Counted from the stretch's first letter, positions 1 through 9,164 are shown. The stretch is DNA of 64,000 bases from Kribbella rubisoli (GCF_004217145.1 NZ_SHKR01000012.1:682001-746000), one strand, 5' to 3'. A program made the numbers and translations. Notes: a model not told the origin generated them from the letters alone.

Positions 1-1
1 T

Positions 2-937
2 CTGCCGATCAGTGGACTGGCCCGTCTGGGTGGCGAACTGCCGATGCTCGCCGTCTGCACTGCAAGCGGAGTCGAATTCATCTCGGCTGCGCCTCACCGA
101 CCTGATGGTGATCTTCCCGCTCCAGTCCGGGCACCCGGTATCACAGCGGTGGACGGCTACCTGGACTCAGGCGGGAGACCCGTCTTGGTATTGGGCAGTA
201 ACAGCCGCACAGCGGTCGAGCTTCGGTCCGATCGCAAGCTCCGGGTTGTGAGAGTTCACGGCCGGGCTTTGACCTCGTTCGCTGGCGGCGATCACCAGAC
301 GGTGATCGCCGGTGCCACGGATGATGGAGCTGTTTGGTTGTGGGACGCCGAAACTCTGGCTGTCAGCAGAAGAATCAAGGACGACTCCGGTCCAATCCAC
401 ACGCTGATCTCGTACGTCGGCGCAGACTCCCGCGCGCGGCTTGTCACCGCAGGACGAACCGTGCGGCCGCGGATCTGGGATCCGGCGACTGGCGAGTCGT
501 CAATCCTCGATCTTCCTCAGGGCGCCGGTAAATCGGCTATGGCGTTGATCCCGGCCCAATCCCGTCTGTTGCTGGCAGCGGCCGGTAACGACCGGACGGT
601 ACACCTCTGGGATCTGGAGCTGGGGACGCCCGTTCTTCGACCGCTCGTCCATCGTTCCCCGGTGCGGGCGATCGGTCCTGCTGAGAGTTCCGATGGGGGC
701 GTTGTGATGGCGACCGCTTGCGCTGATGGAACGATCGGATTGTGGAATCCGCTCTCCGGCGAGGTCGGACGGATCATTTCGGGCTTTCCGATCGCCTGCC
801 TCGCCGGCCTGGCGCCGCAGACCATCGCCCTGGGCGGGGCCGATGGCTTGGCGATCATTCGTTACGAACCTGGCCAGCTCAAGACCGACAACTCGGGAAC
901 TGTCTCGATGGCCAACTGGAGTACCGACTCGGCATGA
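2..937 (+). CDS. WD40-repeat beta-propeller protein, 5' end outside the window
   Basis: The reading frame is open from the first bases, so only the C-terminal 311 residues are visible and the true start lies upstream. At least four WD40 blades can be recognised by their W-D/N signatures (VWLWDAETL, PRIWDPATG, VHLWDLELG, IGLWNPLSG), spaced about 45-60 residues. Such propellers are protein-interaction platforms; in actinomycetes they are often fused to STAND-NTPase, kinase or protease domains, and an N-terminal domain of that kind may be cut off here. The last 76 bases overlap the convergent TPR-kinase gene. No membrane segment or signal peptide is seen in the visible part. Family assignment is good, function unknown. 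Confidence 0.8.
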   Translation: MPISGLARLGGELPMLAVCTASGVEFISAAPHRPDGDLPAPVRAPGITAVDGYLDSGGRPVLVLGSNSRTAVELRSDRKLRVVRVHGRALTSFAGGDHQTVIAGATDDGAVWLWDAETLAVSRRIKDDSGPIHTLISYVGADSRARLVTAGRTVRPRIWDPATGESSILDLPQGAGKSAMALIPAQSRLLLAAAGNDRTVHLWDLELGTPVLRPLVHRSPVRAIGPAESSDGGVVMATACADGTIGLWNPLSGEVGRIISGFPIACLAGLAPQTIALGGADGLAIIRYEPGQLKTDNSGTVSMANWSTDSA

Positions 938-3900
938 TCACGGCGCGCTCGGTCTCGGAGGCCGGCTGCCGGCCGCTGATTCTCCCTGTCGATGAGAAAG
1001 ATTGCCCTGCGAGCGGCGAAGCAGGCGTAGGCGGTCCGCCAACGGTCGGATCGGACATCAGGAAGCGATCCGGCGATGTCCGGCCAGTACCCCGCCAGCG
1101 CGGAAAGATAGCCCTCGGCCAACTCGAGGCGTTGATTCTGGCCTTCCTCCGTGCAATCAAGCAGCGGCATGTCTTCCAGTAGTTGAGCGACCTCGAAGCC
1201 GACCGGCAGGTGCGAACTCGAACCCAGGTCGAGGGCAACAACGGCGCCGTACCGGGTCACCAGCCAGTTCTCCGTGTGTGCGTCCCGCTTGCCCACCCGG
1301 GGCAGCCCTTCCGGGATCAGTTGGACCCATCTGTCGGCCGCGCTGTCGGCGTGTCGGTGGCCCATTCTGTTGAGTTCCCGACCGAGCGCGCGGACAACAT
1401 TTCGGTCCGGCTCGGCCGTCTGCGGTATCGGGCCACGCCACGTGTGGATGATGGCAAGCAGTTCCAGCGACCGCTTGACTGCGCGGATGACCTCCTCGGC
1501 AGTCGGTCCACCGTCGGTTCCCCGTTGGGCGATCAGGTCCGAGAGCTCAACTCCAACCTCGCGATAGCTTACGAGAACGGCTCGTGCGCTCTCCGGGAGG
1601 TCGACAACGGCCAAAGGCTGGGTGGCTCGGGCCCACGAAGGTGCGCTGGTGGCTGCCAGATGCTGACGGAAGGCGCGAGTGCGACTACTTTCGCGGTCGG
1701 CATCCGCACGGTTGGGCGCCGGTTTCAGTACGAGTGTCGACGACAACAATCCGTGCGGATCGTCGAGCACATAGGTCTCCCACCGTCGGCGTCCGCCAAG
1801 TACCTGCGTCATGAACTCAGTGTTGCCAACGACGCGGCGGCAAGCCTCGGTCCGCAACTCGGCGAGGTCGCCTCTGCGCATCGCCGCCCAGATGGTCCTC
1901 GGCGCCGGTTGGCCAGTCGCTGGATCATGTGGCGGCTCTTCGGGCAGGGTAGCTGCCGTGTCCGGCGACGCCGAGGCGAGGTCTGCGAGCTGTAGGAGGG
2001 GCCAGGCCCAGGTGATGTCACTTTCCGCGCCGAGGATCGCCGTCTCGGTGGCTGTCACGAAGTCTTCCCGCCGCCCGCGCATTCGCCAGAGGCTGTAGGC
2101 TGCGGCCGCGCCCACGGAGTACGCTTCACGCGCGACATCGCCATGCGTTTCGGCGGCGCGAAGTCTGGACCGTGCTTTCAGCTCAACGGCGCGTTCGAGC
2201 GAGTCGGCATCGCTCGTCCGTCGACCCACTTTGAAATAGGCCTGTCCCAGCAGACTCAACTGTTCCGGGCTGTCGTTGCCGAGGCTCGTGCTACGGGTGA
2301 GCCATCCGATCGCCGCCGACAGGTCTGCGTTGTCGTGGCGCAGCGTATCTCGACGAAGGTAGGCGTCGCCGAGCAGACTGGCACATTGGCGCCGGTCGAG
2401 TACAAAGCCTGCGATCGGCTCGTCGCCGGAACCCGGAACCGGCTGCGGATCGTCCGTGTCCCAGGAATCGATCGTCGTTGCCACCGACTCGAGCTTGTTC
2501 ACCGCCTCGCTGAACAGCGGCAGAGCCGATGCCCGCGCCTCGTCCGTTCCATCGGCAGCGATGATTCGCCCGAGGCGGAGAGCGGCTCGTGCCGAGTTGA
2601 ACTGAATTGCTGTCGAGCCAGGCCAGTCGGTGGTGTCGGCGGTGCCGGTGGCGTCGATGGCCAGATTGAGGAGTCGGTGGATCCGTTCCTGAACGTTCCT
2701 GTCGACGGTCGTCACCGGCCCGGCGCCATCGCTTCGGATCAGCAACGCGGCGGCATGGCTGGCGTTGAAGGCGCGTTGGTCCAGTGCCTGGCGTGTTCGC
2801 GATTCCAGTTCGTCGACGACTTGCCGGATGATCGGTAGGTCGCCGGGCTCGATGATGCCTTCGTCGGGGAGGAGAACGCGAGCGCCGTAGGCAAGCGCGC
2901 TCGAGGCCACCCGCCCGGAATCGGACGCAGCGGCAAGCGCGGCAGGTAGGGCTGCTCGGCATCCGGCTCGATCCACTAAGGTTGTGGCCCGCCTCAGGTC
3001 GACCTCTACGAGCAGAGTTCTGAGGCGGGTGGTCAGAACCGCGTCCGGACCAAGCTCGGTCTCCGCGGCCTGCAGACCGATCAGGGTGAGCTGGCCGGCT
3101 TCCTCGAGTGCGGTGTCGAGCCCCTCGGCGATCAGCAGGCGAGCGCGCTCCAGCAGGGCCCATGGCCAGTACGGTCCGGAGATCGGTGCGTTCGGCTCAC
3201 CGCAGCGGCGCAGGTCGCGAACCGCCGCGCGGACGTGCTCGTTGCGTGGCAGACCAAGGAGCCGGCCCGCATGTGCGGCTCGTAGCCAGGCCTGGCCGCG
3301 CTTGATGGTCGATATCGTCGTGTCCTGAGGGTCTGCCATGGGCATGGGCCTAGGCATGGTCATAGACCGGGACCGGAGCAGCGCCGCTGCGATGAACGCG
3401 CTGCGGGCCGCGGCCAGCGCGTTGGCGTCGAACGGGCGTCGCGGGGCGGCAGACGCATCGAGGTCGGGCTCGACGTCGAGAATGTCCAACCCGGATCCGT
3501 TCACCTCGCGGTCGTCCGGACTGGTCGTGGAGCGCACGTCTGCTGCGTTCGCCTCCGTACCCCGTCGCAGTCGCGCACCCGCTACCTCCATCGCTCGCAG
3601 GCCGCGAGCGAACAGGAGATCGGCTCGCTCCTGGGTGAGCGCAATGGTGTCGTATCCCTCGGCGCGTGCGTCGTCCAGGCACCTCGCCGCGCCCGCCAAA
3701 TGCGTGTCGTCACCGGTCAAGGCGAACAGTCGCTGGCGAGTTTCCGAGTAGAGCTGGAAGTGTTGCGACGTCCGGTCGCCGTTGTCCTGGGCGATGCCGA
3801 AATCGACGCTGGCGCCGGTGAGGAGACCAACGGGGCTTGTCGATTGGCGGGCCAGGTACAGCTGGCTCACCGCCCGCATTCCACGCCAGATCCGTCGCTG

Positions 3901-4437
3901 GTCCGCGTTACTCCGGCTGTCGAGTTGCTCGACAACCTCCCAGCATTCGAGAGCTGCCTCAAGGCAGGCTCGCATCGAGCGGTAGTCCCGCGCCTCGTTC
4001 GACACCCGAGAGTACGAGTACAGCTGGCCGGCCAGTCGCAGATTGAGCTCGCGCCAGGTGCCGAGCCAGCCGAAGCCGACTGATCGCAGCGAGGTTGTCA
4101 GGCTCACACCGCCACTAGACTCGTGGTTGAAGGCAGTGTGGACGAGCAGTTCTATCAGCAGCTCGATCGGCGGCCGCACGCCGGCCGGTGACCGGAGAGC
4201 ATCGAGGAAAGAGATCCACGCCGGCCCGACCACTGCCGCGCTGGACTGCGGACTCTCCAGCTGTAAGAGCACGTCTGGGCCGCCGACGGCGATCGCGGCT
4301 GCCTGGAGATCGGCGTCGGACACCATGAAGCCGATGTCCGCGAGCAGCTCTGGTAATGACATGTTTCGCAAGACATGAGCCGTCATTGTCTGACGGCTTG
4401 TCGTTTGGCCGACTGCCACTTTCATCCCCCGAGCCAC
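862..4437 (-). CDS. Large TPR-repeat protein with C-terminal aminoglycoside-phosphotransferase-like kinase domain
   Basis: 1191 residues, predicted cytoplasmic. Residues roughly 130-850 are alpha-helical with TPR-like repeats (for example the CASLLGDAYLRR and LSLLGQAYFKVG helices). The last 300 residues look like an APH/choline-kinase fold: a candidate strand-3 lysine (TLVLKP), a candidate helix-C glutamate (RESSRTRAFRQHL), a Brenner-type catalytic segment KRDAHTENW (D1052, N1057 with the D-x4-N spacing of HGDxxxxN) and a metal-binding-type LDLG (D1070). The His-Gly before the catalytic Asp is replaced by Lys-Arg. The start is uncertain: GTG at the listed position, ATG four codons later, or a Met at about residue 26 (MSLPELL). 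It is convergent with the WD40 gene and overlaps it by 76 bases. The domain reading is inference from motifs; substrate unknown. Confidence 0.65.
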   Translation of the reverse strand: MARGMKVAVGQTTSRQTMTAHVLRNMSLPELLADIGFMVSDADLQAAAIAVGGPDVLLQLESPQSSAAVVGPAWISFLDALRSPAGVRPPIELLIELLVHTAFNHESSGGVSLTTSLRSVGFGWLGTWRELNLRLAGQLYSYSRVSNEARDYRSMRACLEAALECWEVVEQLDSRSNADQRRIWRGMRAVSQLYLARQSTSPVGLLTGASVDFGIAQDNGDRTSQHFQLYSETRQRLFALTGDDTHLAGAARCLDDARAEGYDTIALTQERADLLFARGLRAMEVAGARLRRGTEANAADVRSTTSPDDREVNGSGLDILDVEPDLDASAAPRRPFDANALAAARSAFIAAALLRSRSMTMPRPMPMADPQDTTISTIKRGQAWLRAAHAGRLLGLPRNEHVRAAVRDLRRCGEPNAPISGPYWPWALLERARLLIAEGLDTALEEAGQLTLIGLQAAETELGPDAVLTTRLRTLLVEVDLRRATTLVDRAGCRAALPAALAAASDSGRVASSALAYGARVLLPDEGIIEPGDLPIIRQVVDELESRTRQALDQRAFNASHAAALLIRSDGAGPVTTVDRNVQERIHRLLNLAIDATGTADTTDWPGSTAIQFNSARAALRLGRIIAADGTDEARASALPLFSEAVNKLESVATTIDSWDTDDPQPVPGSGDEPIAGFVLDRRQCASLLGDAYLRRDTLRHDNADLSAAIGWLTRSTSLGNDSPEQLSLLGQAYFKVGRRTSDADSLERAVELKARSRLRAAETHGDVAREAYSVGAAAAYSLWRMRGRREDFVTATETAILGAESDITWAWPLLQLADLASASPDTAATLPEEPPHDPATGQPAPRTIWAAMRRGDLAELRTEACRRVVGNTEFMTQVLGGRRRWETYVLDDPHGLLSSTLVLKPAPNRADADRESSRTRAFRQHLAATSAPSWARATQPLAVVDLPESARAVLVSYREVGVELSDLIAQRGTDGGPTAEEVIRAVKRSLELLAIIHTWRGPIPQTAEPDRNVVRALGRELNRMGHRHADSAADRWVQLIPEGLPRVGKRDAHTENWLVTRYGAVVALDLGSSSHLPVGFEVAQLLEDMPLLDCTEEGQNQRLELAEGYLSALAGYWPDIAGSLPDVRSDRWRTAYACFAARRAIFLIDRENQRPAAGLRDRARRDHAESVLQLAIETVPELSVLSWPGS

Positions 4438-4535
4438 AATCCCGCCGATCTCTTTCTGTCACCAGCTTCATCGGAAGTCTCGACGCTGCGTTACATGCCG
4501 ATCCTCTTGGCTCCCGGTCTTGACCCAACAGAGGC

Positions 4536-4562
4536 TAAGTGATTTAGTCAGTTTGTGACTTA
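4536..4562. promoter_or_regulatory. Candidate GntR operator overlapping the GntR start codon
   Basis: An imperfect dyad TAAGT...ACTTA (17-base spacer) covers the GTG start of the GntR gene. No Shine-Dalgarno lies at usual spacing (the only GAGG is about 20 bases upstream), so the message may be leaderless and the dyad could serve autorepression. The arms are only 5 bases long, so this is tentative. Confidence 0.3.
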
Positions 4563-5244
4563 CTCAGCGGCCGAGGTGCCGCCCAGCCTGTCGGACCGGT
4601 TGACCGAGTCGATTCTCGGGATCATCCGGGACGGCGGGTTGGGGCCGGGGGATGCGATTCCGTCGGCGCGGGAGCTCGCGAAGCGGTTCGCGATCACGAC
4701 GCCGACGGTGCGCGAGGCGTTGCGGAAGCTGGAGGCGACCGGGGCGGTCGAGTTCCGGCACGGCTCTGGGACGTACGTCGGGCCGACGATCAACAACGTC
4801 GTACTCGCGAATCCGCACCGGCCGCCGATCACCAAGGATTCGGTGCTGCAGCTGATCAGTGCCCGTCTCGTACTCGAGCCGGCCGTCGCCGCGCAATCCG
4901 CGGTCGCACGCCAGCCCGAAAATCTGGAGCGCCTCGAGGCCGCGGTCACCAACGCGCTCATCCCACCAGGCGGGCCGGCGTTCGCGCTCAACTTCCACGT
5001 CGAGCTCGCCGCTGCGTCCGGAAACCCTTTGTTACAAGAGGTTCTGTCGTCCTTGCTGAAGGTGCGCGTACGTGAGCAGCAGCAGATCCGCGCGCTGTAC
5101 GACAACCGCGAGCGCGACCACGAAGAGCACCAAGCGATCGTCGAAGCCGTCCGTGCCCAGGACGCCGCCGAGGCCGAACGTCTGACCCGCGAGCACCTCG
5201 ACAACATCCGCCGGGCCATCGAATCCGCCCCGGAGTGGTCATGA
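4555..5244 (+). CDS. GntR-family transcriptional regulator, FadR/FCD subfamily
   Basis: 229 residues. The N-terminal winged helix-turn-helix (about residues 10-75) carries typical GntR features: the segment DAIPSARELAKRF, the recognition-helix region TPTVREALRKLEATG and the wing GSGTYVG. The C-terminal 140 residues are an all-helical FCD-type ligand domain, with the FHVELAAASGNPLL segment and the closing H-x-x-I pattern (EHQAIVEAVRAQD, EHLDNI) that usually binds a metal-chelated small carboxylate. GTG start. It is the first gene of a same-strand unit and overlaps the creatininase-family gene by 4 bases (ATGA), so it probably controls the downstream catabolic genes. Ligand not predictable from sequence. 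Confidence 0.9.
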   Translation: MTYSAAEVPPSLSDRLTESILGIIRDGGLGPGDAIPSARELAKRFAITTPTVREALRKLEATGAVEFRHGSGTYVGPTINNVVLANPHRPPITKDSVLQLISARLVLEPAVAAQSAVARQPENLERLEAAVTNALIPPGGPAFALNFHVELAAASGNPLLQEVLSSLLKVRVREQQQIRALYDNRERDHEEHQAIVEAVRAQDAAEAERLTREHLDNIRRAIESAPEWS

Positions 5245-5984
5245 ACCTTGCCGAGATGACGACCGACGAAGCGCTCGTCGCTGTACGCCGTTCCCCGCTG
5301 GTGATCGTTCCGGTCGGGGCGCAGGAGCAGCACGGTGGCGGGATGGCGATGTCCACCGACACCGTTCGCGCGGTCGGCGTGGCCGAGCGGGTCGCCGAGC
5401 GGCTGGCCGGTCGTGCGGTGATCGCGCCGGCCGTTCCGTACGGCGTTTCGCCGCACCACATGGCGTTCGCCGGCACCATGACGTTGTCTCCGGCAACGTT
5501 CATGCAAGTACTCCGGGATGTCGTCGCCAGCCTGCACGAACACGGCTGGCAGCGGTTCCTGGTGATCACCGGGCACGGAGGGAACAACGCGGCCCTGTCC
5601 GTGCTGGCGCAGGAGTACGTCCGCAGCGAGCTCACGTTCGCGTGGACCCCGGTCACGTCCGTGGTGTCGGACCTGATCACAGGAGTCAGCGAGGTACACG
5701 GTCACGCCGGCGAGGCCGAGACCGCGCAGATGCTGTACCTGGCGCCGGACCTGGTCCAGGCCGATCGCCTGGAGCCGGGCGCCACCATGCTCGACGAACT
5801 GACCACGACAGCCCGGCTGTCCCGGCAGTCGCGCGGACCGCGGCTGTCTGTCGGGTTCGACGCGTACCACAAGCGTGGCGTACTGGGTGACCCCCGTCGC
5901 GCCACCGCCGAGGACGGCCGCCTCCTGGTGGAGACCGCCGCCGACCGGATAGCCGCCTTCGCCGACGAGTTGCTCTCAGCCTGA
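5241..5984 (+). CDS. Creatininase-family amidohydrolase
   Basis: 247 residues, the usual length for the creatininase/MftE family of metal-dependent hydrolases that open cyclic or linear amides. Family motifs are present: PVGAQEQHGGGMAMSTDT near the N-terminus (metal-binding Glu and His), the ITGHGGNN segment, and GHAGEAETAQML carrying the second metal Glu. ATG at 5241 overlaps the GntR stop (ATGA), which fixes the start; a GTG two codons earlier is also possible. Position behind a GntR regulator and before an esterase and an AbgT transporter suggests a catabolic amidase rather than a mycofactocin peptidase, because no mft genes are nearby. Confidence 0.88.
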   Translation: MNLAEMTTDEALVAVRRSPLVIVPVGAQEQHGGGMAMSTDTVRAVGVAERVAERLAGRAVIAPAVPYGVSPHHMAFAGTMTLSPATFMQVLRDVVASLHEHGWQRFLVITGHGGNNAALSVLAQEYVRSELTFAWTPVTSVVSDLITGVSEVHGHAGEAETAQMLYLAPDLVQADRLEPGATMLDELTTTARLSRQSRGPRLSVGFDAYHKRGVLGDPRRATAEDGRLLVETAADRIAAFADELLSA

Positions 5985-6004
5985 CGCTGCACCACCCCAA
6001 GACG

Positions 6005-6030
6005 CTGGACCTTCGCTCAGGGAGGTCCAG
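6005..6030 (+). terminator. Hairpin between creatininase-family and esterase genes
   Basis: A perfect 8-bp stem (CTGGACCT / AGGTCCAG) with a 10-base loop begins 20 bases after the amidohydrolase stop. There is no U-tract, so it is either a weak actinobacterial-type terminator or an mRNA-processing hairpin within the operon. A strong GAGGAGG Shine-Dalgarno for the esterase follows. Confidence 0.4.
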
Positions 6031-6078
6031 GCGCGAGCCTGCCCGCCTGCAGGCCGCCTGCCCGAGGAGGCACCCCTG

Positions 6079-7035
6079 ATGAACCTCGCACGCCCGAAAA
6101 CCCTCAGCCTGCACGGTTGGTATACCACCCGGCGGATCGGCGCGCTGCTGGCGTCGGCGGCCCTGGTGACCGCCGCCGCCACGTTGCCCACAGCAACAGC
6201 ATCCGCAACGTCCACCACGCCAGGCTGTGGCAAGCAAGCCGCTCCGAGCGGCGACTACACCGTGCAGAGTGGCGGGATCACCCGCACCTACCGCCTGCAC
6301 GTCCCGGACAACTACAAGAGTTCCAAGGCGTCCGAGCTCATTTTGGTATACCACGGTCGCGGCAAGACCGGCGCCCAGACCGAAGCGTTCTCCGACCTCT
6401 CGAAACTCGACGCGATCGTTGCCTATCCCAACGGTGTGCTCGGCGACGAGGACAAGCAGGCCTGGCAAGGAGCGCCGTACTCCGCGAAGGGCGTCGACGA
6501 CGTCAAGTTCACCGCCGACCTGCTGGACGACCTGGAGTCGAAGTACTGCGTCGATACCCGCGCCGTCTACGCGACCGGCAAATCCAACGGCGCCGGCTTC
6601 ACCGGGATTTTGGCATGCCAAATGGCCGACCGGTTCGCGGCGATCGCTCCGGTCTCCGGCGCGTTCTACATCGAGGGCACGCACTGCGCGCCGAGCCGTC
6701 CGATCCCGGTACTCGACATCCACGGCACCGGCGACACGACGATTCCGTACGGCGGTGACGGCGAGCGGGACCTGCCGAGTGTCCAGACCTGGGTCCGCGA
6801 CTGGACGGTCCGCGATCACTGCAATCCCGATCCGAAGACGAGTCAGCTCGGTGACGACGTACTGAAGTTCACGTACAAGGGCTGCAAGGCTGACGTCGTA
6901 CACGTCGCGGTCACCGACGGCGGGCACAGCTGGCCGGGCTCGGACTCCACGTCCGGACCCGGGTACGTGACGCAGACCTTCGAAGCGCATGAGCTGATCG
7001 GCGACTTCTTCCAAGCGCACCGGTTGAGGAGCTGA
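6079..7035 (+). CDS. Secreted PHB-depolymerase-family / CE1-like esterase
   Basis: 318 residues with a signal peptide: Arg-rich start, hydrophobic stretch GALLASAALVTAAATL and a likely Ala-x-Ala cleavage site near residue 42. The mature part is an alpha/beta hydrolase of the PHB depolymerase/LpqC esterase family: oxyanion segment YHGRGKTG, nucleophile elbow GKSNGAG (Ser169), acidic-residue strand DIHGTGDTTIPYGG and the C-terminal GGHSWPG histidine. Cysteines in the mature chain could form disulfides. It ends 1 base before the AbgT transporter gene, so extracellular ester cleavage followed by uptake of the product is a reasonable inference. Confidence 0.88.
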   Translation: MNLARPKTLSLHGWYTTRRIGALLASAALVTAAATLPTATASATSTTPGCGKQAAPSGDYTVQSGGITRTYRLHVPDNYKSSKASELILVYHGRGKTGAQTEAFSDLSKLDAIVAYPNGVLGDEDKQAWQGAPYSAKGVDDVKFTADLLDDLESKYCVDTRAVYATGKSNGAGFTGILACQMADRFAAIAPVSGAFYIEGTHCAPSRPIPVLDIHGTGDTTIPYGGDGERDLPSVQTWVRDWTVRDHCNPDPKTSQLGDDVLKFTYKGCKADVVHVAVTDGGHSWPGSDSTSGPGYVTQTFEAHELIGDFFQAHRLRS

Positions 7036-7036
7036 C

Positions 7037-8575
7037 ATGAGTACGGCTACAACCGCCGACCGCAGGGAGCTGCCCCGGCTGGTTCGGGCGATGGCTGTCA
7101 TCGAGCGGGTCGGGAACGCACTGCCGCATCCGTTCTGGCTGTTCTGGATCCTGTCCGCGATCCTCGCCGTCGTCAGCGCGATCCTGTCGGCGCTGGATGT
7201 CTCGGTGCTCTCGCCCAAGGACGGCAAGGAGGTCGCCGTACAGAACCTGCTGTCCGGCGACGGGCTGCAGATGGCGGTCTCGACGGCGATCTCGAACTTC
7301 GCCGAGTTCCCGCCGATGGCGACGATCGTCGTCGTGATCATGGGCGTCGCGCTGGCCGAGCGGACCGGGTTCCTGCAGGCGCTGATGCGGGTCAGCGTGT
7401 CGCGGGTGCCTACGTCGATGGTGGTGTTCGCGGTCGCGTTCGCCGGCACGATGGCGCACGTGGCGTCCGCGGCGGCGTACATCATCCTGGTGCCGCTGGG
7501 CGGCCTCGCGTTCCGCGCGGTGGGGCGGTCGCCGATCCTCGGCATCGTGGTGGCGTATACCGCGATCGCGTCCGGGTACGACGCGAGCCCGATCCCGACC
7601 CCGAACGACGCGATCTTCGCCGGCATCACTACCGCGGCCGCGAAGACGATCGACCCCACAGCGCACGTCTCAGTGTTGTCTAACTGGTTCTTCAACATCG
7701 CGTCGTCAGTCCTGCTGGCGCTGGTCATCACGCTGGTCACAAGACTGGTGCTGAGCAAGCGAACCGACCTCGACGCCGACCCGGACGCGCCAGGCGACGA
7801 TCCCGATCAGCTCGCGGTATCCGTTGCCGAGCGCAAGGGTCTGCGTAGGGCGGGCATCGTGTTCCTGGTCGCCGCGGTGGCGATCGTCGCTGTACTGCTG
7901 CCGCACGATTCCCCGCTGCGCGGCAAGGAAGGCAGCATCGTCGACTCCCCGTTCCTGGACGGGATCGCGATGGTCGTCGCCGTGCTGTTCGGTCTCGTCG
8001 GCATCACGTACGGCGTCACCGTGAAGGCGATCGAGCGCGCGGCCGACGTACCGAAGTTGATGGCCGAGGGCATCAAACAGATGGCGCCCGTACTGGTGCT
8101 GTTCTTCGCGATCGCGCAGTTCCTCGCGTACTTCGACTGGAGCAACATCGGCGACCTGTTGTCGGCAGAATCCGCCCGCTGGCTCGGCGATCTGGGCGCC
8201 CCGAAAGTCGTGATCTTCCTAGGCATCCTCGCGCTGCTCACAATCATCAACGTGCTGGTGACGAGCGGCTCGGCGATGTGGTCGCTCACAGCGCCGATCC
8301 TGGTCCCGATGATGCTGCTGCTCAACGTCCCTGCCGAGACCACGCAGGCGCTCTTCCGCATCGCCGACTCGGGCTCGACGGCAATCACCCCGATGAGCCC
8401 GTACTTCGTGATGGCCCTCGGCTTCCTGCAGCGCTACCGCAAGGACGCCGGCGTAGGCACGCTGGCGTCGTACACCGTGCCACTGGCGGTGTCGATGACC
8501 ATCGCATGGACCCTGCTGTTCCTGGCCTGGTGGGCCCTAGGCATCCCACTCGGCCCAGGCGCACCAGTCAGATAA
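7037..8575 (+). CDS. AbgT-family transporter
   Basis: 512 residues, about 11-13 hydrophobic segments, normal family length (E. coli AbgT 508). Family marks are the N-terminal NALPHPFWLFWIL, the conserved hairpin region VASAAAYIILVPLGG, SGYDASPIPTPNDAIFAGI and the C-terminal GSTAITPMSPYFVMALGFLQ. AbgT proteins import p-aminobenzoyl-glutamate or export sulfonamide-like compounds by proton coupling. The 1-base gap to the esterase gene shows co-transcription. Next to an amidohydrolase and esterase, uptake of an aryl-amide or ester product is plausible but unproven; no AbgA/AbgB peptidase is adjacent. Confidence 0.92.
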   Translation: MSTATTADRRELPRLVRAMAVIERVGNALPHPFWLFWILSAILAVVSAILSALDVSVLSPKDGKEVAVQNLLSGDGLQMAVSTAISNFAEFPPMATIVVVIMGVALAERTGFLQALMRVSVSRVPTSMVVFAVAFAGTMAHVASAAAYIILVPLGGLAFRAVGRSPILGIVVAYTAIASGYDASPIPTPNDAIFAGITTAAAKTIDPTAHVSVLSNWFFNIASSVLLALVITLVTRLVLSKRTDLDADPDAPGDDPDQLAVSVAERKGLRRAGIVFLVAAVAIVAVLLPHDSPLRGKEGSIVDSPFLDGIAMVVAVLFGLVGITYGVTVKAIERAADVPKLMAEGIKQMAPVLVLFFAIAQFLAYFDWSNIGDLLSAESARWLGDLGAPKVVIFLGILALLTIINVLVTSGSAMWSLTAPILVPMMLLLNVPAETTQALFRIADSGSTAITPMSPYFVMALGFLQRYRKDAGVGTLASYTVPLAVSMTIAWTLLFLAWWALGIPLGPGAPVR

Positions 8576-8585
8576 GAGGACTACG

Positions 8586-9164
8586 TCAGGTGACGTTGAC
8601 TCCGGCTGTGCGTAGGTCGGTCAGTGCCTGCTCGGTGCTGGACGGAGCCACCCCGGCCGTCAGATTGATGAGGACGGTCGTGTCGAAGCCCTCCTTGCGG
8701 GCGTCCAACGCAGTGGCCCGGACGCAATAGTCCGTAGCGATCCCGCAGACATCGACGTCGGTCACGCCCTTGCCGCGCAACCAATCGGCCAGGGCGTGAC
8801 CGCCTTCGTGTGACTTCCCCTCGAACCCCGAGTACGCCGCCGCATACTCGCCCTTGTCGAAGATCGCGTCGAACGGCTGCGGATCCAGGTTCGGGTGGAA
8901 GCTGACCCCGTCCGTCCCGGCCACGCAATGCCGCGGCCACGACTGGACGAAGTCGGGCTCCCTGGAGAAGTGGTCACCGGGATCGATGTGGTGATCGCGA
9001 GTGGCTACGACGTACGCGTACTGGCGCTCGTCGGGCTCCGCCTCGTGCCACTGGTGGAGGAGTTCGCCGATCCGGAACGCAACGTCGGCGCCGCCCGCGA
9101 CGGCCAGGCTTCCGCCCTCGCAGAAGTCGTTCTGCACATCCACCACGATCAGTGCCCGGGCCAT
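8586..9164 (-). CDS. pncA: Nicotinamidase (isochorismatase fold)
   Basis: 192 residues. Converts nicotinamide to nicotinate for NAD salvage. All catalytic residues are visible: Asp9 in VVDVQNDF, Lys104 in FDKGEY and nucleophile Cys147 in GIATDYCVRATALD; the metal site Asp57-His59-His65 lies in RDHHIDPGDHFS. It is close in length to M. tuberculosis PncA (186). It ends convergently 10 bases from the AbgT gene. The nicotinate it makes would feed the NAPRT encoded at 23.9-25.2 kb. Confidence 0.95.
   Translation of the reverse strand: MARALIVVDVQNDFCEGGSLAVAGGADVAFRIGELLHQWHEAEPDERQYAYVVATRDHHIDPGDHFSREPDFVQSWPRHCVAGTDGVSFHPNLDPQPFDAIFDKGEYAAAYSGFEGKSHEGGHALADWLRGKGVTDVDVCGIATDYCVRATALDARKEGFDTTVLINLTAGVAPSSTEQALTDLRTAGVNVT

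Noticed and set aside
5686..7758. Minus-strand open frame of 690 codons
   Set aside because: It covers three well-supported plus-strand genes in shadow frames; composition is unlike a real protein.
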